Source of the DNA: Amycolatopsis japonica
GTDB taxonomy: Bacteria; Actinomycetota; Actinomycetes; Mycobacteriales; Pseudonocardiaceae
Direction of reading: 5' to 3'
DNA length: 64,000 bases
Assembly: GCF_000732925.1 (NCBI RefSeq)
Contig: NZ_CP008953.1
Span: forward strand, 7,247,001-7,311,000
Shown: positions 29,903 to 38,627 of the stretch, piece after piece
Position numbering within the stretch: the stretch's first letter is position 1
Layout of the letters: the number at the start of each line of letters is the position of its first letter
The notes under the pieces: model-generated
Databases searched by the model: none
Seen by the model: only the letters and a program-made list of their open reading frames with translations
What the model was told of the DNA's origin: nothing
Program-made: the position numbers and the translations under genes

Positions 29903-30916
29903 TCAGACGCCGGCCCAGGCCGCCAGCATCACGCGCGCGATCGACGAGTTCCCCGGCAGCACCAGCTGCCGCGTCCCGCCGGCGATCGGGGTCGGCACGG
30001 CGCCCGCGTTCCGCAGCTGACTGTTCGCGAAAGCAGCCCGCACTTCTTCGCGCGAAACCCAGAACGCCTCTTCGATCTCCCCCTCGGCGGGCACCAGCTG
30101 AGAAGAGATGTCCGCCCGCGCGGTGAAACCGAGCATGATCGACCGCGGGAACGGCCACGGCTGGCTGCCGAGATAGCGCACATCGCGCACCTCGACGCCG
30201 ACCTCTTCGCGGATCTCCCGCTCGACACAGCCTTCGAGCGACTCCCCCGCCTCGACGAAACCGGCGAGGATCGAATACCGGTCCGGCGGCCAGATCGGCT
30301 GCCGGGCCAGCAGGACGTGCTCGCCGTTGACGCCGGCGTCGTCGTGCACGAGGCAGATCACGGCCGGGTCGGTGCGCGGGTACTCCTCCCGGCCGCAGCC
30401 GGTGCATTTGCTCGCCCAGCCCAGCTGGACCAGCTCGGTCGGGCTTCCGCAGCGCGTGCAGAACTTCGCCTGCCGCCGCCAGGCCTGCAGCGCCTGCGCG
30501 GTGGTGAACAGCCCGGCAGACGTGTCGTCGAGCAGGTCGCCGTAGCCGCGCAGGTCGACCCAGATCTCGCCTTCGTGCCGGGCGACCTGTTCCACGACGC
30601 CCCAGCTGCCCGCCATTTCGACGGTCTCGGTCTCGCCGGCGGGGCGGCCGGGCATCGACCAGTAGTCGGTGCCCTGCCACTCCCCCAGGAAGACCGCCTC
30701 GGCGGGCGGCTCGGTGCCGAACTCCTGCGACTTGCGGGTCGCGAGGCTGCCGGAACCCTCCACCACCGGGGTGCGCGCGTGCTCGTCGAGCAGCACGACC
30801 CGGGCGTTCGGCCAGCGCTCGGCGAGCCTGTCCGGGTTGGTGCGCAAGGATTCCTGACGGTCCGCCGTGGAGCGCGAAAGCGTCGGGAGCGCCCCTAACC
30901 CGAACGGCGTCTCCAT
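29903..30916 (-). CDS. nudC: NAD(+)/NADH pyrophosphatase NudC
   Basis: 337 residues. A zinc ribbon in the middle has 'FCTRCGSP' and 'KCTGCGREEYPRTDPAVI'. The Nudix box reads 'GFVEAGESLEGCVEREIREEVGVEV' with all key Gly and Glu residues, and the NADH-specific motif 'SQPWPFPRSIMLGF' follows. It cleaves NADH to NMNH and AMP and can remove NAD caps from RNA. In M. tuberculosis nudC (Rv3199c) is close to the AdnAB and K+ channel genes; here those are 20 kb away with other genes between. The start ATG shares one base with the stop of the M16 gene (TGATG). An N-terminal extension of the frame upstream is a shadow. Confidence 0.95.
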   Translation of the reverse strand: METPFGLGALPTLSRSTADRQESLRTNPDRLAERWPNARVVLLDEHARTPVVEGSGSLATRKSQEFGTEPPAEAVFLGEWQGTDYWSMPGRPAGETETVEMAGSWGVVEQVARHEGEIWVDLRGYGDLLDDTSAGLFTTAQALQAWRRQAKFCTRCGSPTELVQLGWASKCTGCGREEYPRTDPAVICLVHDDAGVNGEHVLLARQPIWPPDRYSILAGFVEAGESLEGCVEREIREEVGVEVRDVRYLGSQPWPFPRSIMLGFTARADISSQLVPAEGEIEEAFWVSREEVRAAFANSQLRNAGAVPTPIAGGTRQLVLPGNSSIARVMLAAWAGV

Positions 30917-32292
30917 CAGGCGGGCTCCCCGACGGTCACGTCGCCCAGCGCCGTCAGCTTCGGCGCGAGGACATCGGCGTCGCCGACGACGACCCCGGTG
31001 AACCGCTTGGGCGCGAAGAACTCCAGGGCGGCGTTCGCGACGTCTTCGGCGGTGACCGCGGCGAGGCGCTCCGGGTGCCCGGCGAGCCATTCGACACCCA
31101 GCCCCGTCGCGGCGAGCGCGGACAGCTGCGCGGCCAGGCCGCCTTGCGACGACGCGGCCGTCACCAGCGAACCGATCGCGTACTGGCGCACCGACTCGAC
31201 CTCTTCGGCGGTCGGCGGCACGAGACCCAGCCTGGCCAGCTCGTATCGCGTCTCCATGAGCGCGGCGGCGGTCGCGTCGGTCGCGGTGTCCGCGTCGACG
31301 TTCACCACGGCGGTCTTGTCGGTGAACTCGAATCCGGAGTGCGCGCTGTAGGTGTAACCCTTGTCCTCACGGATGTTCTCGACCAGCCGCGAGGAGAAGT
31401 ACCCGCCGTAGACGAGGTTCGCCAGCTGCAGCGCCGGGTACCGCGGGTCCGTGCGCGACACGGTCTGCGCGGACAGCCGGATCTGCGACTGCACGGCACC
31501 GGCCCGCGGCACCAGCAGGACATTGCCGCCGACGAGGTCGGGCAGCGGGGGCAGGCGGACGGCGGAACGGTCCGAAGCCCAGCCGCCGAACGCCTTCTCC
31601 AGGTCGCCGATGACGGTCTCGGGGTCGATGTCGCCGACGATCACCAGCACGGATCCCCGCGGCAGCACCGAAGCCCGGTGCAACGCGCGAACCTGCTCGG
31701 GCGTCACCACGGCCACGTCTTCGGCCTGCGGGACCTCGCGCACGGCGGGGTGGTCGCCGTAGCGGTGCTTCTGCAGCGCCTCACGGGCGATCGTCCTCGG
31801 CTGCGTGCGGGACACGGCGATCCGCTCGATGAGCCGCTCGCGTTCCCGCTCGACCTCGGCGTCCGCGTACGACGCGCCGGTGAGCGCGTCGGCGAGGACG
31901 TCGAGCATCGTCGGGAGGCCGTCGGCCAGCGAGGTGCCGGTGACGACCAGGCGCTCCGGGTCGACGCCGGACGCGAGGTCGCCGCCGATCAACGCCAGAT
32001 CCGCGTCGATCTCGATGCGGTCGCGACGGGCGGTGCCGGTCAGCAGGGTTTCGGCCAGCACCTCGGCGGTGGCCGGGTGCAGCTTGTCCTCACCGGCGAA
32101 CGGGATCCAGACGCGCAGCTCGACCAGCGGCACGGTGGGCTTGCGGACGGCGAGCACCCGCAGGCCGTTGCTCAGCGTGGTGTCCACATGGGACAGATCC
32201 GCGGCGGCGCGCTGCGTCCCCAGCGACGGGACCGGACGCGGCCCGGCGGCCGTGCGGCCGATCTCCTCGGCGGTGCGGTGCGGTGCGCTCAC
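30916..32292 (-). CDS. M16 family peptidase-like protein without the catalytic motif
   Basis: 458 residues. It has the two-domain M16 (insulinase) fold: 'DTTLSNGLRVLAVRKPTVPLVELRVWIPFAGED' at the N-terminus and 'RLVENIREDKGYTYSAHSGFEF' in the second half, the conserved Arg/Tyr region. The zinc motif HxxEH that should lie about residue 75 is replaced by 'TAEVLAETLL', so it is probably the non-catalytic partner. Its gene follows that of a catalytic M16 protein with a four-base overlap, the usual arrangement of bacterial two-subunit M16B peptidases. The pair likely degrades short peptides in the cytoplasm, since neither has a signal peptide. Confidence 0.92.
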   Translation of the reverse strand: MSAPHRTAEEIGRTAAGPRPVPSLGTQRAAADLSHVDTTLSNGLRVLAVRKPTVPLVELRVWIPFAGEDKLHPATAEVLAETLLTGTARRDRIEIDADLALIGGDLASGVDPERLVVTGTSLADGLPTMLDVLADALTGASYADAEVERERERLIERIAVSRTQPRTIAREALQKHRYGDHPAVREVPQAEDVAVVTPEQVRALHRASVLPRGSVLVIVGDIDPETVIGDLEKAFGGWASDRSAVRLPPLPDLVGGNVLLVPRAGAVQSQIRLSAQTVSRTDPRYPALQLANLVYGGYFSSRLVENIREDKGYTYSAHSGFEFTDKTAVVNVDADTATDATAAALMETRYELARLGLVPPTAEEVESVRQYAIGSLVTAASSQGGLAAQLSALAATGLGVEWLAGHPERLAAVTAEDVANAALEFFAPKRFTGVVVGDADVLAPKLTALGDVTVGEPA

Positions 32293-33608
32293 TGCTCGGA
32301 ACCTTCCTGCTCGGAATCAGCCTGCTCGGAATCAGCACTGCCGGGGCGGACGACGAGGACGGCCCGCGAGTCCGGCCGCAGCGCCTTCGCCGCCGCCGAA
32401 ACGGCTTCCGCGGTGACCGCCGACATCTTCTCGGCGAGCCGGTACACCAGCGACGCGTCGCCGTAGAGCAGCTCGAACGAGCCGAGCGCCAGCGTGCGGG
32501 ACACCAGCTTGTCGTGCTCGGAGTGCAGGCTCGCGGCCCAGCGCGCGGTGACCTTCTTGAGTTCCTGGTCCTCCGGCGGCGTGGCCGCCAGCTTCTCCAG
32601 TTCCTCGTCCAGCGCGGCGAGGACCTGGTCGGTGCTCACCTCGTGCGGGTGGATCGCGGTGATGGTGAACGTGTCCGGGTCGCGCGCCTCGAACGGGCCG
32701 AAGAGCCCGGCGCCCGCGCCGATGTCGACGACCAGCGGCTCACGGTGCACCAGCCGCTGCTGCAGCCGGGAGCCGTCGCCATCGGTCAGCACGCCGGCGA
32801 GCACGAGGTTCGCCAGGTAGCCGTCGAGGTCGTTGATCGGGTCCGGCATGCGGTAGCCGACGCCGACCGCGGGCAGCGGGGCGTGCGGGTCGACGTGCTC
32901 GCCGCGCAGCTCGCCCTCGGGGGCGGGCTCGGCGAACGACGGACGCTGCGGCGCGGGCCGGTGCGGAACGTCGCCGAAGTGCTTCTCGATCAGCTCGCGG
33001 GCCTCCTCGACGGTGAAGTCACCGGCGACGGTCAACACCGCGTTCGCGGGCGAGTAGTAGGTGTCGAAGAAGGCCGCGCAGTCGTCCAAGGTGGCCTGTT
33101 CGAGATCCTCGAAACCGCCGTAACCGTTGTGCGCGTTGGGGAACGTGGAGTACAGCACCGGCGGGAGCAGGATCCACGGGAACCCGCCGTACGGCCGGTT
33201 CAGCACGTTGAGGCGGATCTCCTCCTTGACCACGTCGATCTGGTTGGCCAGGTTCTCCTGCGTCAGCTTCGGCGCCCGCATCCTGTCCGCTTCGAGGAAC
33301 AGGGCGCGCTCGAGAGCCGCGGCGGGGAGTACCTCGAAGTAGTCCGTGTAGTCCGGATGGGTGGAGCCGTTGAAACTGCCACCACTCGACTGGACGTACC
33401 GGAAGTGCGCGAGCTTCTCCAGGCTCTCGCTCCCCTGGAACATCAAATGCTCGAAGAGGTGCGCGAAACCGGTGCGCCCTTCGGGCTCGGAACGGAAGCC
33501 CACGTCGTAGTGGACGCTGACACCCACCACCGGAGCGGTCGTGTCGGGCGCGAGCACCACGCGCAGACCGTTGTCGAGGGTGAATCGGACAAGCTCGGGA
33601 TCGGCCAT
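32289..33608 (-). CDS. M16 family zinc metallopeptidase, catalytic subunit
   Basis: 439 residues from the ATG at 33608. The inverted zinc motif HLFEH (H-x2-E-H) occurs in 'GRTGFAHLFEHLMFQGSESL', and the downstream Glu ligand is in the 'NQIDVVKEEIRLNV' helix about 75 residues on. 'TLDNGLRVVLAPD', 'HYDVGFRSEPEG' and 'AVLTVAGDFTVEEARELIEKHFG' are standard for M16B. It acts with the non-catalytic partner encoded directly downstream (ATGA overlap). A Glu/Gln/Ser-rich tail repeats 'DSEQ'-like units at the C-terminus. The gene begins a three-gene unit M16-M16-nudC. Confidence 0.95.
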   Translation of the reverse strand: MADPELVRFTLDNGLRVVLAPDTTAPVVGVSVHYDVGFRSEPEGRTGFAHLFEHLMFQGSESLEKLAHFRYVQSSGGSFNGSTHPDYTDYFEVLPAAALERALFLEADRMRAPKLTQENLANQIDVVKEEIRLNVLNRPYGGFPWILLPPVLYSTFPNAHNGYGGFEDLEQATLDDCAAFFDTYYSPANAVLTVAGDFTVEEARELIEKHFGDVPHRPAPQRPSFAEPAPEGELRGEHVDPHAPLPAVGVGYRMPDPINDLDGYLANLVLAGVLTDGDGSRLQQRLVHREPLVVDIGAGAGLFGPFEARDPDTFTITAIHPHEVSTDQVLAALDEELEKLAATPPEDQELKKVTARWAASLHSEHDKLVSRTLALGSFELLYGDASLVYRLAEKMSAVTAEAVSAAAKALRPDSRAVLVVRPGSADSEQADSEQEGSEQ

Positions 33609-33629
33609 GCGCACCACCCTACGGGCTAC

Positions 33630-35249
33630 TCAGGCCTCCAGGCGACGACCCTGGCGGGTCGCGGCGAAGGTTCCCACCAGTGCGGCGGTGAAGTCGCTCA
33701 CCCGCGCGATCGGGACCTCTCCGTCGTCTTCCTTGCCGTACCAGTAGATCTTGGGCGGACCCTTCAGTTCGGCGAATCCGGCGACCCACCGTTCTTGTTC
33801 GCCGAGAGCGAGCGCGTACGGCAGCGCCCGGGAAAGGAGCACCTCGCGTTCGAGCTTCGGGACGTCCGTCGCCTTGGTCGCCAGTAGCGCCTCACGGACG
33901 CCGAGGAGCCGCCGGTGCAGCAGCACTCCGGCGCCGGTGCGCACCGGCAGCCATCGGGCGGCGACGGCGAGTACCGCGCCCGCGGCGATGACGATCAGCC
34001 CGAGCTGCGCGTAGCCGACGGTCAGGGCCAGCAGGACGGTGAGGAACAGGCCGTAAAGGCAGATCCGCAGGCCGACGCGCGTCAGCCTGCCCGGCAGACG
34101 CGAATACCAGCGGCGCTCGACAACGCTGTCGTCCAGCTTCTCCCGCACCGATTCGACGCCGATCCGCGCGGCCTGGATCTCCGACAGCAGTACCGACTCG
34201 CTTTCGCCGGGCAGGAGGAGGTCGAACACGGCGCGTTCGTAGTCGGTCAGCTGCTCGTCCGGCGGATTGCGGCGGACGAGCCGCCAGCCGGTCAGCTCGC
34301 CGGGCTCCTCACTCACCCAGAAGTAGTTCCGGACCGCGAGGTCGACGACCGTCGCGGCCAGGTCGACGGCGTCGGCGCGGCCCGAGAGGACGGTCCCGAC
34401 CTGTCCGGGAAGCACACCGTCGGGTGACGAGAACGCCTTCCCGGTGAGCAAGCGGACCGGGAGCGCGTCGCCCGGGTGCCTGTCCCGCCTCCGCAGGAGG
34501 GCAAGGCCGACGGCGGCCGCGATCAGCACGAGGGCGAAGCCACCCCACGCCCAGCCGACCGGGGCGGTGAGCACGAACGCCCCGGCGAAGGTCTTCGACG
34601 GCTCCAGCCGCGCGTTCGCCGGGACGGTGCCGCCGGGCAGTTCGACGGAGATCTCCATCCGCTGCCCCGGCGCGAGGTTCTGCTGGCTGAACCGGGTCAG
34701 CCCGGAATGCGCGATCTGGGCGGTCGCGCAGTGCGCGCGCGACCCCTCGGGCCCGACGTAACAGGAGACCGCGTTCGGGATGGCCGGCGCGGCGAAGCTC
34801 GCCCGCACGAGTTCGAGCCGGGCGTCCCAGCCGCCCGCGAGCTGCCAGCTCACGCGGGTCAGGCCGTCGGCTTCGGCGACCGCACCGTCCACTGTGTACC
34901 GGACGATCGAGGTGCCGCCCTTGAGCTTGACGGTGAGCTCGTCATCGGTCAGCTCGGCGTTGCCCGCCCCCTCGATGACGACGTCCCGGATGCCGATGAT
35001 CCGGTCGCGGTCGCGCGGGGCGGCCGTGCGGAGCGGGATCCGGCGGGTCATCGTCGCCTCGCTCGGCACGGACACCGCCTCGACGACCGTGAGCGCGCCG
35101 TCGCGTTCCACCTTGAGCGAGATCTCCGCGCTGTTCGGCAGTGCTGGCAGTTGCGGTTCGCTCTGCGCTCCCGCCGGTGCCGCACCCAGCACCAGCAGGA
35201 GAAGCACCGGCAACAGCACGCATTTAGTCCTCTGAATGCGGTACTTCAC
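33630..35249 (-). CDS. DUF2207 membrane protein (downstream copy)
   Basis: 539 residues. It has a signal peptide (LLPVLLLLVLGAAPAGA), an outer beta-rich domain of about 200 residues with 'SLKVERDGALTVVEAVSVP', a first membrane helix near residue 235, a cytoplasmic part with 'SPDGVLPGQVGTVLSGRADAVDLAATVVDLAVRNYFWV', then two more helices and a C-terminal domain ending in 'LSRALPYALALGEQERWVAGF'. These match the DUF2207 family, whose role in the envelope is unknown. It starts at a GTG one base after the stop of its paralogue upstream and shares its full layout, so the pair is a tandem duplication. The n-region of the signal is encoded by a half copy of the hairpin found at 9515-9548. Confidence 0.88.
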   Translation of the reverse strand: MKYRIQRTKCVLLPVLLLLVLGAAPAGAQSEPQLPALPNSAEISLKVERDGALTVVEAVSVPSEATMTRRIPLRTAAPRDRDRIIGIRDVVIEGAGNAELTDDELTVKLKGGTSIVRYTVDGAVAEADGLTRVSWQLAGGWDARLELVRASFAAPAIPNAVSCYVGPEGSRAHCATAQIAHSGLTRFSQQNLAPGQRMEISVELPGGTVPANARLEPSKTFAGAFVLTAPVGWAWGGFALVLIAAAVGLALLRRRDRHPGDALPVRLLTGKAFSSPDGVLPGQVGTVLSGRADAVDLAATVVDLAVRNYFWVSEEPGELTGWRLVRRNPPDEQLTDYERAVFDLLLPGESESVLLSEIQAARIGVESVREKLDDSVVERRWYSRLPGRLTRVGLRICLYGLFLTVLLALTVGYAQLGLIVIAAGAVLAVAARWLPVRTGAGVLLHRRLLGVREALLATKATDVPKLEREVLLSRALPYALALGEQERWVAGFAELKGPPKIYWYGKEDDGEVPIARVSDFTAALVGTFAATRQGRRLEA

Positions 35250-35250
35250 G

Positions 35251-37026
35251 TCAGGCGGGGACCGGCTCCGGGCGCAGCGAGCGCAAATGCCCGGACTCGG
35301 CGAGCAAACCGTCCAAAGCGGACAGGAACGACGGCAGATGCGCGGCGAACCGGCGCAGATCCCGATCGCCCTCGAGCCCGCCGAACCAGTACAGCCCGGC
35401 CGAACCGTCCGCCGACGGGTCGAGCCCCTCGAACGTCCGGAGCCAGTGCTCGGTGTCGCCGAGCACGATGGCGTACGGCAGCGACCGGGAGAACACCATT
35501 TCCCGGTCCCCCAACGGGATGTCGGCGACCTTGACGGTGTGCAGATATTCGAGCAGCCCGCGCACCTGGCCGACCAGGCGCCTGCCGCGCGTGGTCCTCG
35601 GCGGCACCCACGCGGCGCCCAGCAACGTCGCGACCCCGGCGAGCGCGACCGCGACGCCGAGCAGCGCGTGGCCGGCCGTGAAGGTCAGGACGACGGTGGC
35701 CACGAGTCCGAGCGCGATCAGCCCGATACCCGCCCAAGTCAGTTTGCTCTTGCCCTTGTCCGGGCGCCGGGAGAACCAGCCCTTGCGCACGACGTCGGCG
35801 TACATCGCCTCGCCCGCCACGCGGAGATCGACGGCTCCGCGACCGCGGAGTTCCGACAGCAGCACGGAATCGGTGCCCTCGGGCAGGAGCGCGGTGTAGA
35901 TCTCGCGCTCGAAGGCGGCGAGGTGCTCGTCCGGCGCGTTGCGGCGCGCGATCTGCCAATCGACCGTCCCTGCGCCGCGGACCTCGGCGATCCACAGGTA
36001 GTTGCGGACCGCGAGATCGACCACCGTTCCGCTGACGTCCACGACGTCGACCGTCTCGTCGACGACCGTCCCGACCTGTCCGGGCAGGACACCGTCGGGC
36101 GAGGCGAAGGAGACCCGATCGCCCTCCCGCATGAGGACGTCGACCGGGCCGGTGCCCGCGGCGAGCGCGCCCCGGTCACGGCGGCGCAGCAGCCAGACGG
36201 CGAGCGCGCCGAGGATCAGGAACAGAGCCAGCGCCCCGAATCCGATACCGGCGAGGGTGGTGAGGGCGAAGGCGCCGCCGACCGAGGCGATCTGCTCGAA
36301 GCGCGCGTTCGCGGGCACCGTGCCCGCCGGGAGCTGGACGGCGAGGTCGACCCGTTCGCCCGGCGCGAGCTTGTCCTGCTCGATGCGGACGACGCCACTG
36401 TGGTCGGTCTCCGCGAGCGAACACTGCCGGTCCGAACCGAGCGACCCGGCGAAACAGTCCACTGTGGGCGTTTCGCGCGTCGGCGCGCTGAATGAGGCCG
36501 ACACCCGGGACAGTTCGCCGTCCCAGCCGCTCGCGACCTGCCAGCGCACCTGCTGCGCGCCGTTGACGTCCGCGACCGCACCGTCCACTTTGTACTTGAG
36601 GGTGGCCGCGCCGCCATCGAAGGTGGCGACCAGCTGTTCGCCGTTCGTCTCCGTCTTGCCCGTGCCCTCGACCGAGACGTCACGGATCGCGTACACGCGG
36701 TCCTGCTCTTCACCCGCGGGAACCTTCAACGGGATCCGGCGCACGAGGTGCTGTCCACCCGGGACGGTCACCTGCTCGGTGATCGACAGCGAACCGTCGC
36801 GTTCCACCTTCACCGCGACGTTCGCGGACGCCCCGCTCGGCGGCTGGAGCAGGCCGAGCTGGCCGCGCGCGCCCAGCGGCGGCGGCTTCGGCAGCTGTGG
36901 CGCGTTGGTCAGCGAAGGGCCCGCTCCGGGCGCCTCCGGAACGTTCGTATCCGACGGCGGGGCCATCAAGGCCGAGCTCGCCGCGACGGCCACGACCGCC
37001 GTCCCCCATTTCGTCAACACAGCCAC
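35251..37026 (-). CDS. DUF2207 membrane protein (upstream copy)
   Basis: 591 residues from a GTG at 37026 (37020 also possible). A signal or anchor helix (WGTAVVAVAASSALMA) is followed by a Pro-rich linker, then the outer domain with 'AVKVERDGSLSITEQVTVPGGQHLVRRIPLKVP', a helix near residue 290, 'SPDGVLPGQVGTVVDETVDVVDVSGTVVDLAVRNYLWIAE', 'AFEREIYTALLPEGTDSVLLSELRG', a helix pair near 465-505, and 'FSRSLPYAIVLGDTEHWLRTFEGLDPS'. The downstream gene is its paralogue. Such proteins are widespread in actinobacteria and thought to act at the envelope; no activity is established. It is divergent from the first zinc metallopeptidase gene across 93 bases, so the two could share regulation. Confidence 0.88.
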   Translation of the reverse strand: MAVLTKWGTAVVAVAASSALMAPPSDTNVPEAPGAGPSLTNAPQLPKPPPLGARGQLGLLQPPSGASANVAVKVERDGSLSITEQVTVPGGQHLVRRIPLKVPAGEEQDRVYAIRDVSVEGTGKTETNGEQLVATFDGGAATLKYKVDGAVADVNGAQQVRWQVASGWDGELSRVSASFSAPTRETPTVDCFAGSLGSDRQCSLAETDHSGVVRIEQDKLAPGERVDLAVQLPAGTVPANARFEQIASVGGAFALTTLAGIGFGALALFLILGALAVWLLRRRDRGALAAGTGPVDVLMREGDRVSFASPDGVLPGQVGTVVDETVDVVDVSGTVVDLAVRNYLWIAEVRGAGTVDWQIARRNAPDEHLAAFEREIYTALLPEGTDSVLLSELRGRGAVDLRVAGEAMYADVVRKGWFSRRPDKGKSKLTWAGIGLIALGLVATVVLTFTAGHALLGVAVALAGVATLLGAAWVPPRTTRGRRLVGQVRGLLEYLHTVKVADIPLGDREMVFSRSLPYAIVLGDTEHWLRTFEGLDPSADGSAGLYWFGGLEGDRDLRRFAAHLPSFLSALDGLLAESGHLRSLRPEPVPA

Positions 37027-37119
37027 ACACTCTAGGGCAGCCGATCTATGCTGACCGCCGAAACGCCGAATCCGCCACCTGGGCGAACGGCGTTGCCGAA
37101 CGCATGGGGGATCCACTCG

Positions 37120-38550
37120 ATGAACCAGCAGCCGCCCGGCCCGCCTGATCCGCGGCGCCGGCCGACTCCGCCACCGCCACGGCAGCCACCCCGGCCGCCG
37201 CAGGGCGGCCGACCGCTCCCGCCACAGGGCGGGCGTCCACTCCCGCCGCCGGGAGCGCGTCCGCTTCCACCGCGCGGGGGCCGGCCGATGCCGCCGCCGA
37301 ACCGGCCGGGTCCCGTCCCGCCCGGTCGCCCGCCGATTTCCCGGCCGACGCCGGTTCCGCCGCCGTTCCGGCCGGGTCCGCCGAGCGGTGGCATGCCGCT
37401 ACCCCCGCCGGGCGCGGCACCGCTGCCGCCGCCGCAGATCGGCGCGCCGGTCCCGTTCCGGCCCGGTGCCGTCGGCCCGCCGCAGCTTCCGTACGGCCCG
37501 CGTTTCGCCCAGCCCGCTTTCGCGCCCTACGGGGGATATCAAGCCAAGAAGTCGAACGGCGGGGTCATCGCGGCGGTCGCAATCGTGGCCGTGATGGCGG
37601 TCATGGGCGGGCTGCTCATGGTGATCACCATCGCGAACGGCAAGTCGAAACACGTCGCGGACGTCGGCTACTCCAGCTATTCGGCAACCTCCACTTCGGA
37701 CTACACGACGACCAGCGATACAGCTTCGTCGACGACGACGGCCACAAGTTCGCGTGATTCGACCGGCACACGCGAGACGTCGGCCGGCTCGACCCGGGAG
37801 ACGTCCGCCAGCCGTGCCCCGTCCGGCCCGCAGCCGCACCACAAGCTGGCGGACAACCCGCTGTGGCTCGATTCCCAGGTCGGCCTGCCGAACCAGCCGT
37901 GCAACCTCTCGCGCTGGGCGAACAACCCGGACGCGGCGGCGGCGTTCTTCGAAAGCGCGCGGCCGTGCCTGGACAGCGTCTGGCAGCAGGTCATGAACTA
38001 CACGAAACTGCCGTTCCGGGTCCCGACCGTGAAGTACCCGTCCGGCAAGAACTGGTCGAGCCCGTGCGGTGACGCCAGCGGCGGCTCGGTGGCGGCGTTC
38101 TACTGCTCACAGAACGAGACGCTGTACATGCCGTACGAAGGCCTTCAGGTCTCTCAGTACGGCAACCGGCCCGGGGTCTATCTGGCGGTCTTCGCCCACG
38201 AGTACGCGCATCACATCCAGGCGCTTTCGGGGATCTCAGAGGCCTATTGGGACGCACGGTACGAGGCGGGCACCGACTCGGCGGCGGGCCTGGAGATGTC
38301 GCGGCGCAACGAGCTTTCGGCGCAGTGTCTCTCCGGGACGTTCCTGGGTTCGACGGTGGGGCGCGGCGGCTCGGTCGATCAGGCGATGTACCGCGACGCC
38401 TGGCAGACACAGGACCGCGGCGACCACAACGGCGGCCCGCGCGACCACGGTTCCGACGCGCACGCCGTCTCGTGGTGGCAGCACGGCGCGCAGAAGAATC
38501 GGATGTTCCAGTGCAACACGTGGGCGGCGAAGTCGGCCGACGTTTCCTGA
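37120..38550 (+). CDS. Membrane-anchored neutral zinc metallopeptidase (YpfJ/PF04228 type), Pro-rich
   Basis: 476 residues from the ATG at 37120, which follows GGGGGA; an upstream ATG at 37048 is disfavoured. Residues 1-140 are a Pro/Gly/Arg-rich cytoplasmic tail with repeated 'GGRPLPP'-like units. One helix (GVIAAVAIVAVMAVMGGLLMVITIA) leads to a Ser/Thr-rich outer linker and then the peptidase domain with HEYAHH (H360) as the HExxH zinc site, 'GLEMSRRNELSAQCLSGTFLGS' supplying the third ligand region, and 'DHGSDAHAVSWW'. Cysteines occur in positions that could form outer disulfides. A paralogue of the same design lies at 48793-49878. A long hairpin follows the gene. Confidence 0.92.
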   Translation: MNQQPPGPPDPRRRPTPPPPRQPPRPPQGGRPLPPQGGRPLPPPGARPLPPRGGRPMPPPNRPGPVPPGRPPISRPTPVPPPFRPGPPSGGMPLPPPGAAPLPPPQIGAPVPFRPGAVGPPQLPYGPRFAQPAFAPYGGYQAKKSNGGVIAAVAIVAVMAVMGGLLMVITIANGKSKHVADVGYSSYSATSTSDYTTTSDTASSTTTATSSRDSTGTRETSAGSTRETSASRAPSGPQPHHKLADNPLWLDSQVGLPNQPCNLSRWANNPDAAAAFFESARPCLDSVWQQVMNYTKLPFRVPTVKYPSGKNWSSPCGDASGGSVAAFYCSQNETLYMPYEGLQVSQYGNRPGVYLAVFAHEYAHHIQALSGISEAYWDARYEAGTDSAAGLEMSRRNELSAQCLSGTFLGSTVGRGGSVDQAMYRDAWQTQDRGDHNGGPRDHGSDAHAVSWWQHGAQKNRMFQCNTWAAKSADVS

Positions 38551-38562
38551 TGCGCGACTGTC

Positions 38563-38611
38563 CGTGCAGGCCTCCTTCCCTCGGCTGAGCCAAGGGAAGG
38601 AGGCCTGCACG
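38563..38611. terminator. Hairpin of the CTCGGCTGAGCCGAG family
   Basis: The arms starting CGTGCAGGCCTCC (38563) and ending GGAGGCCTGCACG (38611) pair with one C/A mismatch at the tip (GCCAAG instead of GCCGAG). Compared with 22280-22334, both arms carry the matching TGAAGG to TGCAGG change, so pairing is kept. Placed between convergent genes. Confidence 0.8.
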
Positions 38612-38627
38612 CGGGACGGCGGGTAGG

